From Porites lobata (lineage: Eukaryota > Cnidaria > Anthozoa > Scleractinia > Poritidae), in contig CALNXK010000014.1 of the NCBI GenBank assembly GCA_942486035.1, positions 3,872,501-3,936,500 on the forward strand: a stretch of 64,000 nt of DNA. Direction: 5' to 3'. The notes beneath the pieces are model-generated. The model made no database searches. It had not been told where the DNA came from and saw nothing but the letters and a program-made list of their open reading frames with translations. The translations under genes were made by a program, and so were the position numbers. Of this stretch, positions 53,493-64,000 are shown in pieces. Each line of letters opens with the position of its first letter. Positions within the stretch are counted from its first letter, which is position 1.

Positions 53493-54501
53493 GGTCGGTT
53501 GCTAGGGCTTTTGCTCCCACACCTCTCAAAACTGAGAGTTTTTGGCCACAGAGAGAAGTAGAATGCATCGAATGTAACAAAACTTGGCAAGGAAGTAAGT
53601 TGATAAATTACCTATTTATTGGTTTTATTTCATCCCATGTGACTTCTATTATGACGTCATAAATGATGTCCAAATTTGGCATCAGAAAGAAAATTCAGGA
53701 AAGAAATGGTAAAACTTTTACATTAGTTTTCTGTATAGAATTCTATGATTTCTGGTGAAAACCCCATCTCAATCGGATGAAAAGGCGCAAAGTTACATTT
53801 GATTAAAGAAATTCAAATTTCCCGCCAAATGACCATATATGGTCAAACTTTAGGGGTATTTTAACGCGAAAACAATGAAGGTAGTCGCAACGGAGAAAAG
53901 ACAAATTTGCATAAAAACAAAATTGTAGTTTTTTGAGTTTAGGATGTATGGTCTATGACGCGTATTTCGTCACGAATTACGTCATTTTGACGTCATAATG
54001 ACGTAATTTGTGACGAAGTACGCGTTATAGCACCACATATACCGAATTCAAAAAACTACAATTTTGATTTTATGCAGCTTTGTCTTTTTTCCGTTGTAAA
54101 TACATTCATTGTTTTCGCGTTAAAATACCCCTAAAGTTTGATCATATATGGTCATGAGGCGGGAAATTTGAATTTCTTAATTACCTGTAACCTCACGCCA
54201 TTTTATCCGATTGAGATGGGGTTTTCACTGTAAATATTGTTTTTCTGTAACAAAAATGTTTGTAACATTTTGAACACTGTTTTGCAAATTTTTAACGTTG
54301 TTACTAAAAATAGGTGTCACTTATGACGTCATACTTTCACGAAAAGTCAAAAATACCTTTACAATTGTAAAAATTTAAAGAAAACTTTTCTCCAATTAAG
54401 ATGTTCTAATGTTTTGATTCATTTGAAATATAAACTACCCCTCTGTAAGCCAGAAATTGAATTTAAGAACCTAATGGGAGCAAAAGCCCTAGCAACTGAC
54501 C
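53493..54501. repeat. 1.0-kb fold-back element
   Basis: GGTCGGTTGCTAGGGCTTTT on the left and the complement of GGTCAGTTGCTAGGGCTTTT on the right start arms of close to 480 bp. They meet at a centre with TGACGTCA-like palindromes near 53980-54010. The arms share landmarks such as CCATATATGGTCAAACTTTA and GAGATGGGGTTTTCAC. No coding capacity. It could form a hairpin RNA if transcribed. Confidence 0.85.
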
Positions 54502-54956
54502 ATCGTGATCGCTTTGCTGACAATATCGGATTAGCTTACAGCTATATAATTAGGTAAAAAATATTTTTCCCATTAGTGAAAGGCCGTCACAAAAGTGTTA
54601 TTAATAAATACCTGAGGTGAAAGTGAATCCTTTGTAATCTCATCTTAAAGTGGTTAGACTTTCAAGTCTTTTTTGGATAAGGACGATAAACTGCAGTCCC
54701 TGTCTCCAAATCCTTTCAGAGGCAGGGAACGAAATACATGGTATGGTAGTCTATTTTTGACAGCATGTGATCGGCCTCACTGGCTTATCTTCAAGGGCTT
54801 CCAACACTCAGGAAACTCAAGAACTCAGGAAGCTTGACGTCAACTTTGCCATGACTGCTATAACCTTACAGACTTAAATGCAAGCTAACGTTTTATTTAT
54901 CATCATAATAAAATAAACACAGAGGTTAAAGAAAGGCGTTTTTGTTGACTTCGCAG

Positions 54957-56140
54957 GCGTGGGAAGCCCATGAAGCTATACTGGTAGACGGTTACTTTGT
55001 AACACGTCAGCCCTATGAAGGCAAGGCTGATGATTACCGGTATGGCGCTAGATACAAGAAACCATTTTCCCCCAGATTTCCACATTTTGAGGTAAGAATA
55101 CACTTCTTTCACGATGACATCATTTAAATACAGCCGACAAAATGCTTTAAGGGCCATATAATCTCTCATTTCATGCTACGTCATGGGGTGACACGCCGAG
55201 GTTGGTTACTCGATCTGCCAGACCTATCAATGTTGAAATTTTGCTCAGAAGCAAAATTATTTCTTTTGAAGGTGATGATTCTGGAAAGTGGGGAAACACG
55301 ATGGCTGGGGATAGGAGTGGTGTTTGGCGATTACGGCACAAACTTGTTTCCTGGATGGACCAAGGGAACGGTTGGATATCACACAGATGACAGGAAAATT
55401 TTTGATAAACTAGCGAGCTCTCACGGGAGAAAGACCATAGGTTTGTAATCTACATTTTGTATTTTGATTACTAAGGCAAAGTATTACATTGGATGACAGG
55501 AAAATGTACGAAACACTAGAGAGAAACAATGGAAGACAATCTGATTCAAGGAAGCATAACTATTGCACTTGAAAATATTTTGGGTTACATGAATAAGTTA
55601 GTCCTAAAGAGTGTAGCTCGGAAGGCTGACGAAAAGGAAAAGTCGCAGTCAAAGTTTTTGATGAGTCCGTCCTATTTTTGCTCATTTTATATTATTGATT
55701 TTCGCATTAAATAACCCACGCGACAGTTTTTACTGAAAAAAAAGTTGTAATGTTTCAGATGCATTACTAAGAGTGTCTACTAGGGTGATTTTTAACCCTT
55801 CGATTTGTAAAGATAGTTGATGGTTGGTAAGGAGTTTAATTATTGTTGTTTGTTTTTTCCATAATAAGGCTCTACCGCAGCTCGCCGAGGTGACGTCATT
55901 CGATGCACTGTCATGTTTGAAGACAAGCTAGAGATAGATGGTCAAATCTATATTCCAGTTGTTTTTAGTGTAAACGGAAGCAAGATAATTCCGGAAGATA
56001 AGAACCCACCTTATATTGAATACAGCATGGGCAGACCTCTGTTCCCTTACCTGGCCTTTCAATACGAAAACAGCGTTCTTGCTAAGGTAAATTACCGCGG
56101 GAAACAGTTTGTTCTACACGTGGAAGAGATCCATATCTAA
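54957..56140 (+). pseudogene. SPRY-domain exons (host gene or pseudogene)
   Basis: Three coding blocks with splice-like borders. Block 1 begins after an acceptor AG at 54956 (AWEAHEAILVDGYFV, YRYGARYKKPFSPRFPHFE) and ends at a GTAAGA near 55092. Block 2, about 55215-55440, has NVEILLRSKIISFEGDDSG in one frame and RWLGIGVVFGDYGTNLFPGW and GTVGYHTDDRKIF in the next, so a one-base shift lies near 55295. Block 3, 55870-56140, starts after CCGCAG with RRGDVIRCTVMFED, IYIPVVFSVNGSKI and FQYENSVLAKV. GWxxGTVGYHTDD and PVVFxxNG are SPRY (B30.2-like) hallmarks, a protein-binding fold. The shift suggests a pseudogene unless it is an assembly error. Confidence 0.75.
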
Positions 56141-56180
56141 ATTGTTGTTATCAAACTAGCCCGTGTCAGGCTCTCCGATA

Positions 56181-56358
56181 TTAGTAAAATCCAACTAGTG
56201 GTCTATTAGCAAAGCTGCGTTCTGATTGGTTGAGCCACTACTAGGCTATATGTTTAGCCCACTAGTAGCGAAAAGGGCCGGCTTTGAAAACCAAAACAAT
56301 GGCAGCTGAATCGCGTTTTTCTTGCTAAAGTTGTTATTTCTAGATTCTTTGGACCAAC

Positions 56359-56375
<17 letters not shown>
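56181..56375. repeat. 195-bp MITE
   Basis: Ends TTAGTAAAATCCAACTAGTG and, as reverse complement, TTAGTAAAATCCAACTAGTT. It abuts the next palindrome. Confidence 0.8.
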
Positions 56376-56377
<2 letters not shown>

Positions 56378-56399
<22 letters not shown>

Positions 56400-56441
56400 G
56401 GGCTATTGACTCAGAGCCCATTCGGGCGAGAGGAATAATTG
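56378..56441. repeat. Perfect 18-bp hairpin
   Basis: CAATTATTCCTCTCGCCC (56378-56395) pairs perfectly with 56424-56441. A second inner palindrome, ATGGGCT and AGCCCAT, extends the stem. Confidence 0.8.
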
Positions 56442-57466
56442 ATAAGTATAGTGGGGAAGCATTAAAACGAGCAAAGCGAAACTAAGACGCGCGCGACTTG
56501 GGAAAGGGGGCGGTGGCTGCGGAAAAATGGGAGAGAGAGCCTGTTAACATTTCTTTAACGACCCTCTTCCGCCCATTTTTGTCACGTCTGGGTTCGGCTG
56601 TCAAAACTGTTAACACTTCAGTTAGCTACAATCATTCTCAAGTTTCTCACGCGAGCATTTCGCGCGACGCGAACTCTTTGTGCGAATGTGTGGAAATTTA
56701 GGTCTTCGAATTGGTTATCCTGTGAGAGCATCTGGTTTTTTCGGCTCTAGATTCTAGTTTCACCCGCCGAAGCGACGACCGGAAATACGTCTGCTGTTCG
56801 CAGGCTACGAATTCGTCAACAGCGTCTGCGAATCTCGCACTAGATAGTTCAAAGTTCTGCAGGTTTCTTAGTAACAAAAGGGTGCGGTAATTTGTTTCCT
56901 TAGTTGCATAGGTTATGCTGGGAAGGTTCTACATTTTCACTGAGCAAACGTGATTTTAGCCGCTTGTTTCACACTAAGAGGTCATGACACACATATCGAT
57001 TTACTGTGGATTTTGTTTCTGGTCGGCATGATTTGTCTTCTGATGACACAGCATTTTCTTTGACCTCTTTTGAAGCGTAAAGCTTTTCATTGCGGCTGAA
57101 TAAGGGTTTTAATTTTCTCCAAAGTGCCTTCTGGATCTGGCTAACTAAGTGATTTTCTTTACTCCGTGAATGTAATGTTTTTCTACAATGTTGTATCACG
57201 ATGGGTCCAGCTGGTTAGTTTTCTTTGCAGAATGTTAAATTATCACGGGTAGTGATTTACAGATCCAGAATTATAAGAATGAAGTGCTGCTTAAACTTAA
57301 GCTACATCAACGAAGGAGAATTGCATTGTGACCTAGTAAACTCCAGCTTAGTGTTTCTCTTAAAATAGTGTGAGCCTTTTGACTGGAGGGCGTAGTTTCT
57401 CCCTTGGTAATAGCTTTTGAATAAGCTTAACAGTCGTTGGATTGTTTTGTTATTGCCACTTTGTGA
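56442..57466. other. Gene-less region
   Basis: A lysine-rich minus-strand ORF (57199-56969) has no recognised domain. No other feature. Confidence 0.4.
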
Positions 57467-57825
57467 TCAACCAGGACTTCGGACTACCGAAAACAATTTC
57501 GCACTTTCCTTCTCTCGCTTTCTTCTCTCCTTCTCTCCCTCTTTACCGATGCCAATAGCTGCGGCCGAAAATCCAAGCTTTTTCAGTGTTTCCTCTTGGT
57601 CTCGCATTATAGATATCAGCGGCGAAACGACTATTATCGTAGAGTTTTCTAAGGTTAGAGTAGCTTTAGCCAAGCGTGCGAATAGCTGAAATATTAAACT
57701 TTTGCCGAAACCGGTGGGCATAATAGCGAAAACATCTTTACCGCGAGCCAAGACGCAGACACTCGTCCAAAACACAAGACAACGCGGATTCATCAAGATC
57801 ACACACGCGATTCGCGTTGGCCATC
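57467..57825 (-). pseudogene. RecQ-like helicase N-terminal fragment
   Basis: Minus-strand frame: GKDVFAIMPTGFGKSLIFQ holds Walker A (TGFGKS, helicase motif I) with the preceding RecQ context. IIVVSPLISIMRDQEETLKK is motif Ia, and a LGFSAAAIGIG strand follows. A likely start, ATGGCCAACGCG at about 57823, opens another frame (MANANRVCDLDESALSCVL) that meets a stop close to the junction. A frameshift or small deletion therefore removed the segment before motif I. Motifs II-VI are not seen leftward. It may be a single exon of a host gene or a processed fragment. RecQ enzymes unwind DNA from 3' to 5'. Confidence 0.75.
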
Positions 57826-58084
57826 TTGGTCATGACATACTGATGACCACACTACTAGGTGATGATGTTAACTGTCACAATTGAGCAATCAGAGGGTATA
57901 TTTTTATTTGATTTTATTAGCTTTACCCAGAAGAATACAAAAAAAAAACACTGAAGATATGCCAACACTAGTGATAAGAACGTAACAATACACTAATAAT
58001 AACTTAAATATTTGGGTAGGGACACCGCAACAGCTGAAGCCAATTACCGCGGACCCAAAAAATAAAAGGATATAAACGTAGCAA
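57826..58084. other. Gene-less spacer
   Basis: No supported feature. Confidence 0.4.
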
Positions 58085-59690
58085 TTTAAATCACATGCAG
58101 CAGCTAAATTCTTGGTCTAGAAACCTGGCTGTGTTACATTTCAAGCAAATGCTTTTGAAGTTCCTTGGAGAGACTGGGTCATAGTTTATTGCTACAGCCC
58201 GCGAGTAATAACCGTAAAGAACAGATTTAAAGTTCTCAAAAGTAACATTATCTAGGTCAAGTCTAGTAGTAAGCAGGTTCCAGATTCTAGTGGATCTAAT
58301 GAAAAAAGATTTCTGAAAGATAGAAGTCCTGCATTATTTAGGCACAAAAGATTGAGAGCTCGTTACGGATATGCGGGTCCTTCGCGCGCATTCGCGAGCG
58401 AAGAGAGCAACAGACGGATCTAAGTGAATCATATTATGCGTAGCCTTGTAAAAGTGTACTAGATCTACTAACTCGTACCCGTAGCACACAGGAAGTAGGT
58501 TTTTACAGACATTAGTTTTTCTTTGTAAGAGATATTTGTTAAAAAAGGCGAGCAAAGAATGAATTTGGTGGCACGTCTTTGGATACTTTCGAGTTTAGAA
58601 ATTAGTTCAATGCCTTGGGGCGCCCAGACCTGGGTTACGTAGCCAAGATGAGCACGAACTAGCCCGAAGTATAATGTGCGCCTTACGGAAGTACTGTGGA
58701 TAAACCTAGAGTTCCTCCTAACGAAACCTAACAACTTGTTTGAGCAAGAAGCTTGGTGAGAGACTTGAGCGTGCCAAGTCAAGTCACAGTCCAAGGAGAC
58801 GCCAAGGTCACGCTCTTCCGCACGGGACTTGACGGTACTGCCGTTAACCTCGTAGCTCGTACAGATGGGCTTGCCCTTCCTCGTAATGGCCTGAAGCTTG
58901 CATTTCTTATCACTGAAGGCTAGGCTAGAGGCAGCGGACCATGAAGACAGATTATCCAGATCTTGTTGGAGAGCGGCGCCATCAGAGACATCAGAGACCT
59001 GTTGAACAGCTTCCAGAGTGATGGAGCAATAGCAGTGACGGTTTCCTTTAGGATTCTAGCCGGGATCTCATCTGGACCAGTGGCTTTGTTTGGGTCTAGG
59101 GATTTTAGGACAGCCTCAACTTCGCCGACGTGCAACACAATATCGCTAAAGATGGGTTCTGCGGCAGGGAATTTCCCTGAGACGTTATCTACTTTGTCCT
59201 CTTGAGGAACACAGAACACTGAAGTGAAATAGTTATTAAAAATGTCTGCGATTTCTTCTGGGGTGTCAGCGGTTGCACGTAGGTTACCAGTTGCCATGGA
59301 GACACTTTGTGGTATGTTGCGCGACTTTGCGCGAGTTTTTAATACTGACCAGAGACGTTTGGGATTGATCTTGAACTCGATGTTAGCAGAATCAAAGAAC
59401 TCGTCCCTGCTTTCTCTGATCGCGCGCTTTACTTGTGAACGCAGAGTTTGAGATTTGACTTTTAGTGACTCCGACGGGTGCAATTTTAGTTTCCTGCGTA
59501 CCGTTTCCTTTTTCTTGATAAGATTGATAACGGCACCTGTGAGCCAGGGCACGGGGTTTCGACTTCTTAATCGCCTGATTGGAATATTGTCTTTCACCGC
59601 AGCAACAAATAGGTCTTTCCAGGTCTGCCAGCAGCTTTCAAGGTAGCCCTCACTCATCAAATATATATCAGGAGCTGATATAAAGTAACA
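58085..59690 (-). pseudogene. LINE (CR1/L2-like) ORF2 with reverse transcriptase core deleted
   Basis: Reading leftward, 59690-59000 gives the linker after the endonuclease (GYLESCWQTWKDLFVAAVKD, PVPWLTGAVINLIKKK). It runs into the first reverse transcriptase block (LKSLDPNKATGPDEIPARIL, then LWKLFNRSL). Directly after this, near 58990, the frame changes to the thumb region (DLDNLSSW, KKCKLQAITRKGKP, DLGVSLDCDLTWHAQVS, RAHLGYVTQVWAP). The palm with the catalytic DD box is missing. A 9-bp tandem (ATCAGAGAC twice, 58981-58998) marks the junction. The tail continues with further frame changes to about 58085. The endonuclease is also absent. Confidence 0.85.
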
Positions 59691-60511
59691 GGCCGTTGAA
59701 GAAATGCGTACAGGCTCCGCCGCCCTTTCTCTCCCAAGCCCCGCCCGTTTTTCGCATTTCTTTTTACTGAACGACTTTTCACCACCACCTCGGAGTCTGG
59801 AACAGGCTATTATCAAACCAATGTACTTAGCTGCGTACCAATCCAAGAAATACAGATTTTTTGGTGAGAAAGAATAGAACGAAACGAAACAAAAGGAAAA
59901 CAAATTGTGATAAATCATTTGTAAATTAAAGATCGTTTACCCTCTAAGGATGAGCTTTTTAGAGGAGGTTGAGGGGGGGGGGTTAGGATCGGCTCGAGTA
60001 TGCGGTAATGGAGTTCTGGTGTGTCTCGGGTTGAAGCCTTTGATCAGGCTCAACAACCGGCTCCGTTCTCTAAGTCTCTGTCTTCGCAGAGTGCGTGCAA
60101 AAATAATTTCGGGGAGCCTATCGTGGAACGAAGGAAGGAAGGAAAGAATGGAGGAAAGGGGAAAAAAGTAATTATAACTTTATTTTATGAGGGAGGCAGA
60201 TTTCAGTTTTAACATCTACACGGACAACAATTAAACTGTAAAGTGATTAAGTGACTAATACATGACGGGATGTAATTGTTTTTAATCCCTTTTTAGACAC
60301 CTCTACAATACGGGCACCTTTCATGTTAATGACATTTTTACTATTTTTATCCTTCTCAATTCCAGAAAAAAGCGAAGTAAAAATTAGGCAAATGTTCCCG
60401 GTTTCATTTTGTAAAATGCTGGGACACAAGGCAGTCGACTCTCTCTAAGCTTCCTCGTATATAAAACGGCCACCTGGATTTGGTCCCTACCTTTCTTCAC
60501 TCCTGTTCTTT
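59691..60511. other. Gene-less region
   Basis: GC-rich patch at 59700-59770 with CTCCGCC/CCCCGCCC words. Otherwise no supported gene. Confidence 0.35.
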
Positions 60512-60591
60512 GACTCTCTGTAAGACGGACATCGCTCTAAGACGGACACTTAGTGCCGGCCCCAAAGGTGTTCGTCTTAGAGAGAGTTGAC
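60512..60591. repeat. 80-bp hairpin MITE (pogo/Tc1-like end motif)
   Basis: GACTCTCTGTAAGACGGAC and GTTCGTCTTAGAGAGAGTTGAC are near complements. The inner CTCTAAGACGGAC repeats the motif once more. The short termini with a TAAGACGGAC core resemble fragments of pogo-type elements, an assignment that is only suggestive. Confidence 0.55.
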
Positions 60592-61399
60592 TGAAGTCAC
60601 CAAAGTTGATTCATTTGATTATAACCACCATAGGATTTTGTCGACAGTAATAAAAGTTAGAACTACCTTATGAAACTCCATCTGATTTAGTAAGTCAACA
60701 ACCTCGACTTTTTAATTTCATAATACTGACACCTGTGATGTGGAGAACCTCGCTTACCTTGTTAGTTTCTGACCCTGCCAGCAGAGCCTTTAAGTTTCAA
60801 TTCGGTTGCTCGATTTTGGCGAACTCGAGAAAGACTTTGCATGAATCGAGTAAAATCTTTGTTGAGCATGCGCGGCGTGTTGCTAGGAAATAGTTCCGAC
60901 TCTAAGCACAGGGCGCAGAGGAGTTATTTTTTATGGCCATGGAAACAAAATTTTACTGTCGAACGCACGAGTGGCCTCTGTTTACTGTAGAATCTGTTAT
61001 GAACTTGGTAAAATATTATCCAATGCCCCGGAAAACCGCTGAAAGTAATGACTGCGGACGAATAACAGTTACTAACATAGAAATTTTCGCTTCATTTGCC
61101 AATAACTCCTCTGCTTGCTGTGCCCCATGCCTAATACCTGGTACCACGGACTCGGTTATGATCATTGGATTATCAATAAGCGGATGCTGGAACTCGAAAA
61201 TAAAAAGCTGTGTCACGAGTGAGAACAGAAATTTGGGGTGCAGCGACCTCAAAAATTTCACTTGATTCAGGCAGATCCTCCTTTTCTCCTCCTCACTCAA
61301 GAAGACAAAAGGCGGCTCTGATCACAGGTTGATTGTTTCTTTGCTGCGAACGTTTGACTGTATTGTGGTTAAGGTTGTTTTTCTTTATATTTGCCTTAG
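60592..61399. other. Possible unidentified exon on the minus strand
   Basis: The minus-strand frame 61300-61016 reads VKFLRSLHPKFLFSLVTQLF and NPMIITESVVPGIRHGAQQA. It looks protein-like, but the plus strand is open too and neither is recognised. Confidence 0.3.
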
Positions 61400-61588
61400 A
61401 TGTGTGCAAGGGAGGACTTTGATTTTCAAGGCCAAGCGTTAACATCGAACATCGCCGAAGTGGTCGAATCCAAACTTCAAACGAAGTTAGAATGCGTGGA
61501 GAGAAACCTTGAAACAAAGTTAGAATGCGTGCAGAGAAAACTTGATGCTCTGTTGGAGAAATTAGGTGAAGGGGAAAAGAATAAATGA
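61400..61588 (+). CDS. Possible terminal exon encoding a short coiled coil
   Basis: A plus-strand ORF of 62 codons follows a splice-acceptor-like TTTGCCTTAG. It contains a duplicated heptad-like unit, LQTKLECVERNL and LETKLECVQRKL, and ends LLEKLGEGEKNK. The duplication arose from a 36-bp tandem repeat in the DNA. It could be the C-terminal coiled coil of a host or LINE ORF1 protein. Confidence 0.35.
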   Translation: MCAREDFDFQGQALTSNIAEVVESKLQTKLECVERNLETKLECVQRKLDALLEKLGEGEKNK

Positions 61589-64000
61589 AGTTCATTTTTA
61601 AAAGGAGTCGTAATGAAGAAAGCGTCATGAGCAAAAGTGTGGGGAAAAAACGACGGTTTTGCGTGTTTGATGGAAGCTCAGTTCAATAACAAAAGGACTG
61701 GTAATGTGCTCGCTAGAAGCATACTGCGTGTAAAAATAACATAAGACTCCCACCTTCGTAGTTGGGAAACCTCCCCTTATGGGTTATGCAAATTTTTTAT
61801 CGCTTTTAGGTAGGTTTTTCTCTACATGGGGAAGAACGCTGGTGTGGAATTGCGATGTCAATGTAAATTGCAATTATCTTGTATTCCAGAAAAAATTCCG
61901 TTGTATCCAAACAGTGTAGACTAAACGTGTTAGGGTACAATTTCGTACTTTTACGGTTTTACTCGCGTTCAATAGTTTTATATTTCAATGGAGTGTTTTA
62001 CTATTTATCAACCGTCCATTTTATATCATTCGAGTGTTTTAAGTAAGAAGTGTCGTGAATATTTATCGGGTCATTTATTTCATTCTATTACTTTTCATGT
62101 TTTGCGTGTTTTGGGTGTTATAAGGTACCAGGTTTATCAGAAACTACTAGGAAAACGTGATTGACCTTGAAGTGATGATCGGACTGTCACTAAGTAACGC
62201 ACACGTTTGGACCCGAAGTACTTAATTACTTTTACTCTTAGGCAGTAAACAATCTTTGTTCCAGTTAATTCAGTCTAATTAGTTTGTTTGGCTATGTGGA
62301 TAAACAGTTGTGCCTTGTGTTATGCAACAGTTTGATCATAGCTTTAAGAGCAAACGATACGATAATATAAAAACATTTTTGTAACTAAAACAAGCTATTA
62401 GCGTCGAAACTTATTCTGGCCTCGCTTATTGCCTGCACAAACTGTGGAGACGTAACTCCGTTTACGGCAAGAACATTGGGCACTTTAGTTAATAATCTTT
62501 AATGTAATTTCACTAATCTCTGTCGGCGTCTTTTATCAGATTATGCAATCGGAGTAAACAGATCACGTTCCGAAAAGTACTGCGCACTTATTCCAGCGAC
62601 CACTTGGTGATTGGTGTCAATATACGTTCGATCGAAGTTAGCTTCCATTAATACAATTTTCATAACCGAATGTACAGATACTTTGAGTTCTCATTACCAC
62701 AACCTTAATCACAGTTCTAATCCCTCAAAGGATGCCGTTGTTTCTATGTACACAAAGACTTTCGAATAGTTGTTAGGTTTTGACCAATCACGGCAGGTTG
62801 TTGGATACTCGAATGCGTTGTACTTTGGCGTCGTTCTAGCTAGGAAGAGTAGAGTTGGAACTTGATCGCCGACCTGTCAACATCAAATAAACTTGGTACT
62901 GAGAACCGATTCCTGAGTTCTTCCCCACGTCGCCTGAGCAGTCCCCCAACATAATTTTCGAATGCTTTAGTTTTAGAATATATCGTAGATGAATGTATAC
63001 ATGTAAGTTAATACACTTGATAGTCTTTTTTACACTTGGCTTAAAATTGCTTGACCTTCTTTTACCTGTAAAGGCATATTTCCAATTAATGGAAGGCTTA
63101 TTAAACGAAAAAAAAAATGGAGAAACCTTTGTGGATCGAAGTTCCATCGTCCGCCCGTCATGAACTTATAGGGTTGAATCATTTGGTTACTTTTTTACGT
63201 TCAAGTGCAGTAAAATAGAGCATGGCACAGTAAATTGCAATGCAGTAAGGTGCTGAGAACGCTTCTCATTTTCTAATTAACCAATCGAAAACGACATTTA
63301 TCGACCTTAAAGTAACTAGAAAACCTAAACCAACAAAAAATAGCACACGACCTTATCTTAATGACATTCCTGTGAATTTTATTCATGAGATAAAGACAAA
63401 AGGCTATGACGTCATCGGTGTTAATGTATTCCACCGCAAATTAATGAGATTCCACTGCAAAAAAGGTTAGTTTCATCCTTCCTGTACTACTGCTACCAAC
63501 ATTAATTCTTTCCTCGAGAGCAAACTCATTACATTTTTAAGATAAAATGGCGTTATACAAGAAGTAATTATTGATCGCCAATAAGAAATTATGCTTTGAT
63601 TTTTTATGTAATTCTCTCAACTAATTCTTTAAGGAAAGGCATGAAGATTAGTCTGGATAATCTGTATGTGAATAAGTGGATTAAAGGGAAAGGCACGCCA
63701 TTTTACGAGATTGTCAATATTTGTTACAATATATAAATATTGGAAATAGGAACAAAAAACTACACTTTCATCCCGACAAGCCTGTTTCGTGATCGCTCAC
63801 TCTTCAGGGGATTTTAATGACAAGAATGTTCATAACCATCGACTATATTCTTTGAGATTACATTGTTGGGGAAAATTTGAATTTAAATGTTTAGTTGTTA
63901 CAAGTGTATTAGTTGTTACACTATATGTACCTCATGTTTTGACATTTAAAGACGTTTCTTTCATCATTTGTAGTTTAAAGCTCGTAGATGACAAAATAAG
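61589..64000. other. Gene-less A+T-rich DNA to the window end
   Basis: No recognisable gene, RNA or well-delimited repeat. The ORF at 63147-62836 (minus) lacks any domain. Confidence 0.45.

Overview
The window is eukaryotic, A+T-rich and poor in genes. It is packed with decayed mobile DNA. Penelope-like and CR1/L2-type retroelements, tRNA-derived SINEs, many fold-back MITEs and split host-type exons (SPRY, RecQ, monocarboxylate transporter) suggest an invertebrate metazoan, most likely an anthozoan cnidarian such as a coral. That assignment rests on repeat and protein style and was not checked against a database.

From 1 to 29.8 kb the DNA is almost all repeats. A LINE reverse transcriptase tail occupies 9-827, and an ATCGAT-rich palindromic MITE lies at 2.27-2.64 kb. 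A Penelope-like element built as a long inverted repeat fills 8.82-12.72 kb. It has a 12-bp target duplication and is itself hit by a 1.04-kb DNA transposon with an 8-bp duplication. Several SINE heads and fold-back elements follow. A tRNA-Asp-like gene sits at 29.87-29.94 kb, next to the boundary of the main element.

From about 29.98 to 46.39 kb lies the centrepiece, a roughly 16.4-kb endogenous Polinton/Maverick (adintovirus-like) element. Inside long, gene-bearing inverted arms are two accessory modules, each present at both ends in opposite orientation: a SLOG-type Rossmann protein and a zf-GRF protein. Between the arms, on the plus strand, are a minor structural protein, pVI/pX-like basic or membrane-active small proteins, a double-jelly-roll-type major capsid protein, an adenain-like protease, an A32/FtsK-like packaging ATPase, several small unknown proteins and a phospholipase A2-domain protein. 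A second minor structural gene and a protein-primed family B DNA polymerase run leftward. Most genes carry frameshifts, nonsense codons or deletions. The polymerase lacks its N-terminal part and no integrase is visible, so the element is a fossil. Five of its genes have a TATA box starting 36-43 bp before the ATG, a shared promoter layout. Between the polymerase and the right arm, fragments of capsid-module genes flank a monocarboxylate-transporter pseudogene.

From 46.4 to 64 kb the sequence returns to host-like and repetitive DNA. It holds a broken minus-strand ORF set of an uncharacterised family (47.4-49.3 kb), a LINE tail (50.8-51.2 kb), a 1-kb fold-back element (53.5-54.5 kb), SPRY-domain exons (55.0-56.1 kb), a RecQ-helicase fragment (57.5-57.8 kb), a LINE with its reverse transcriptase core deleted (58.1-59.7 kb), and then mostly featureless A+T-rich DNA.
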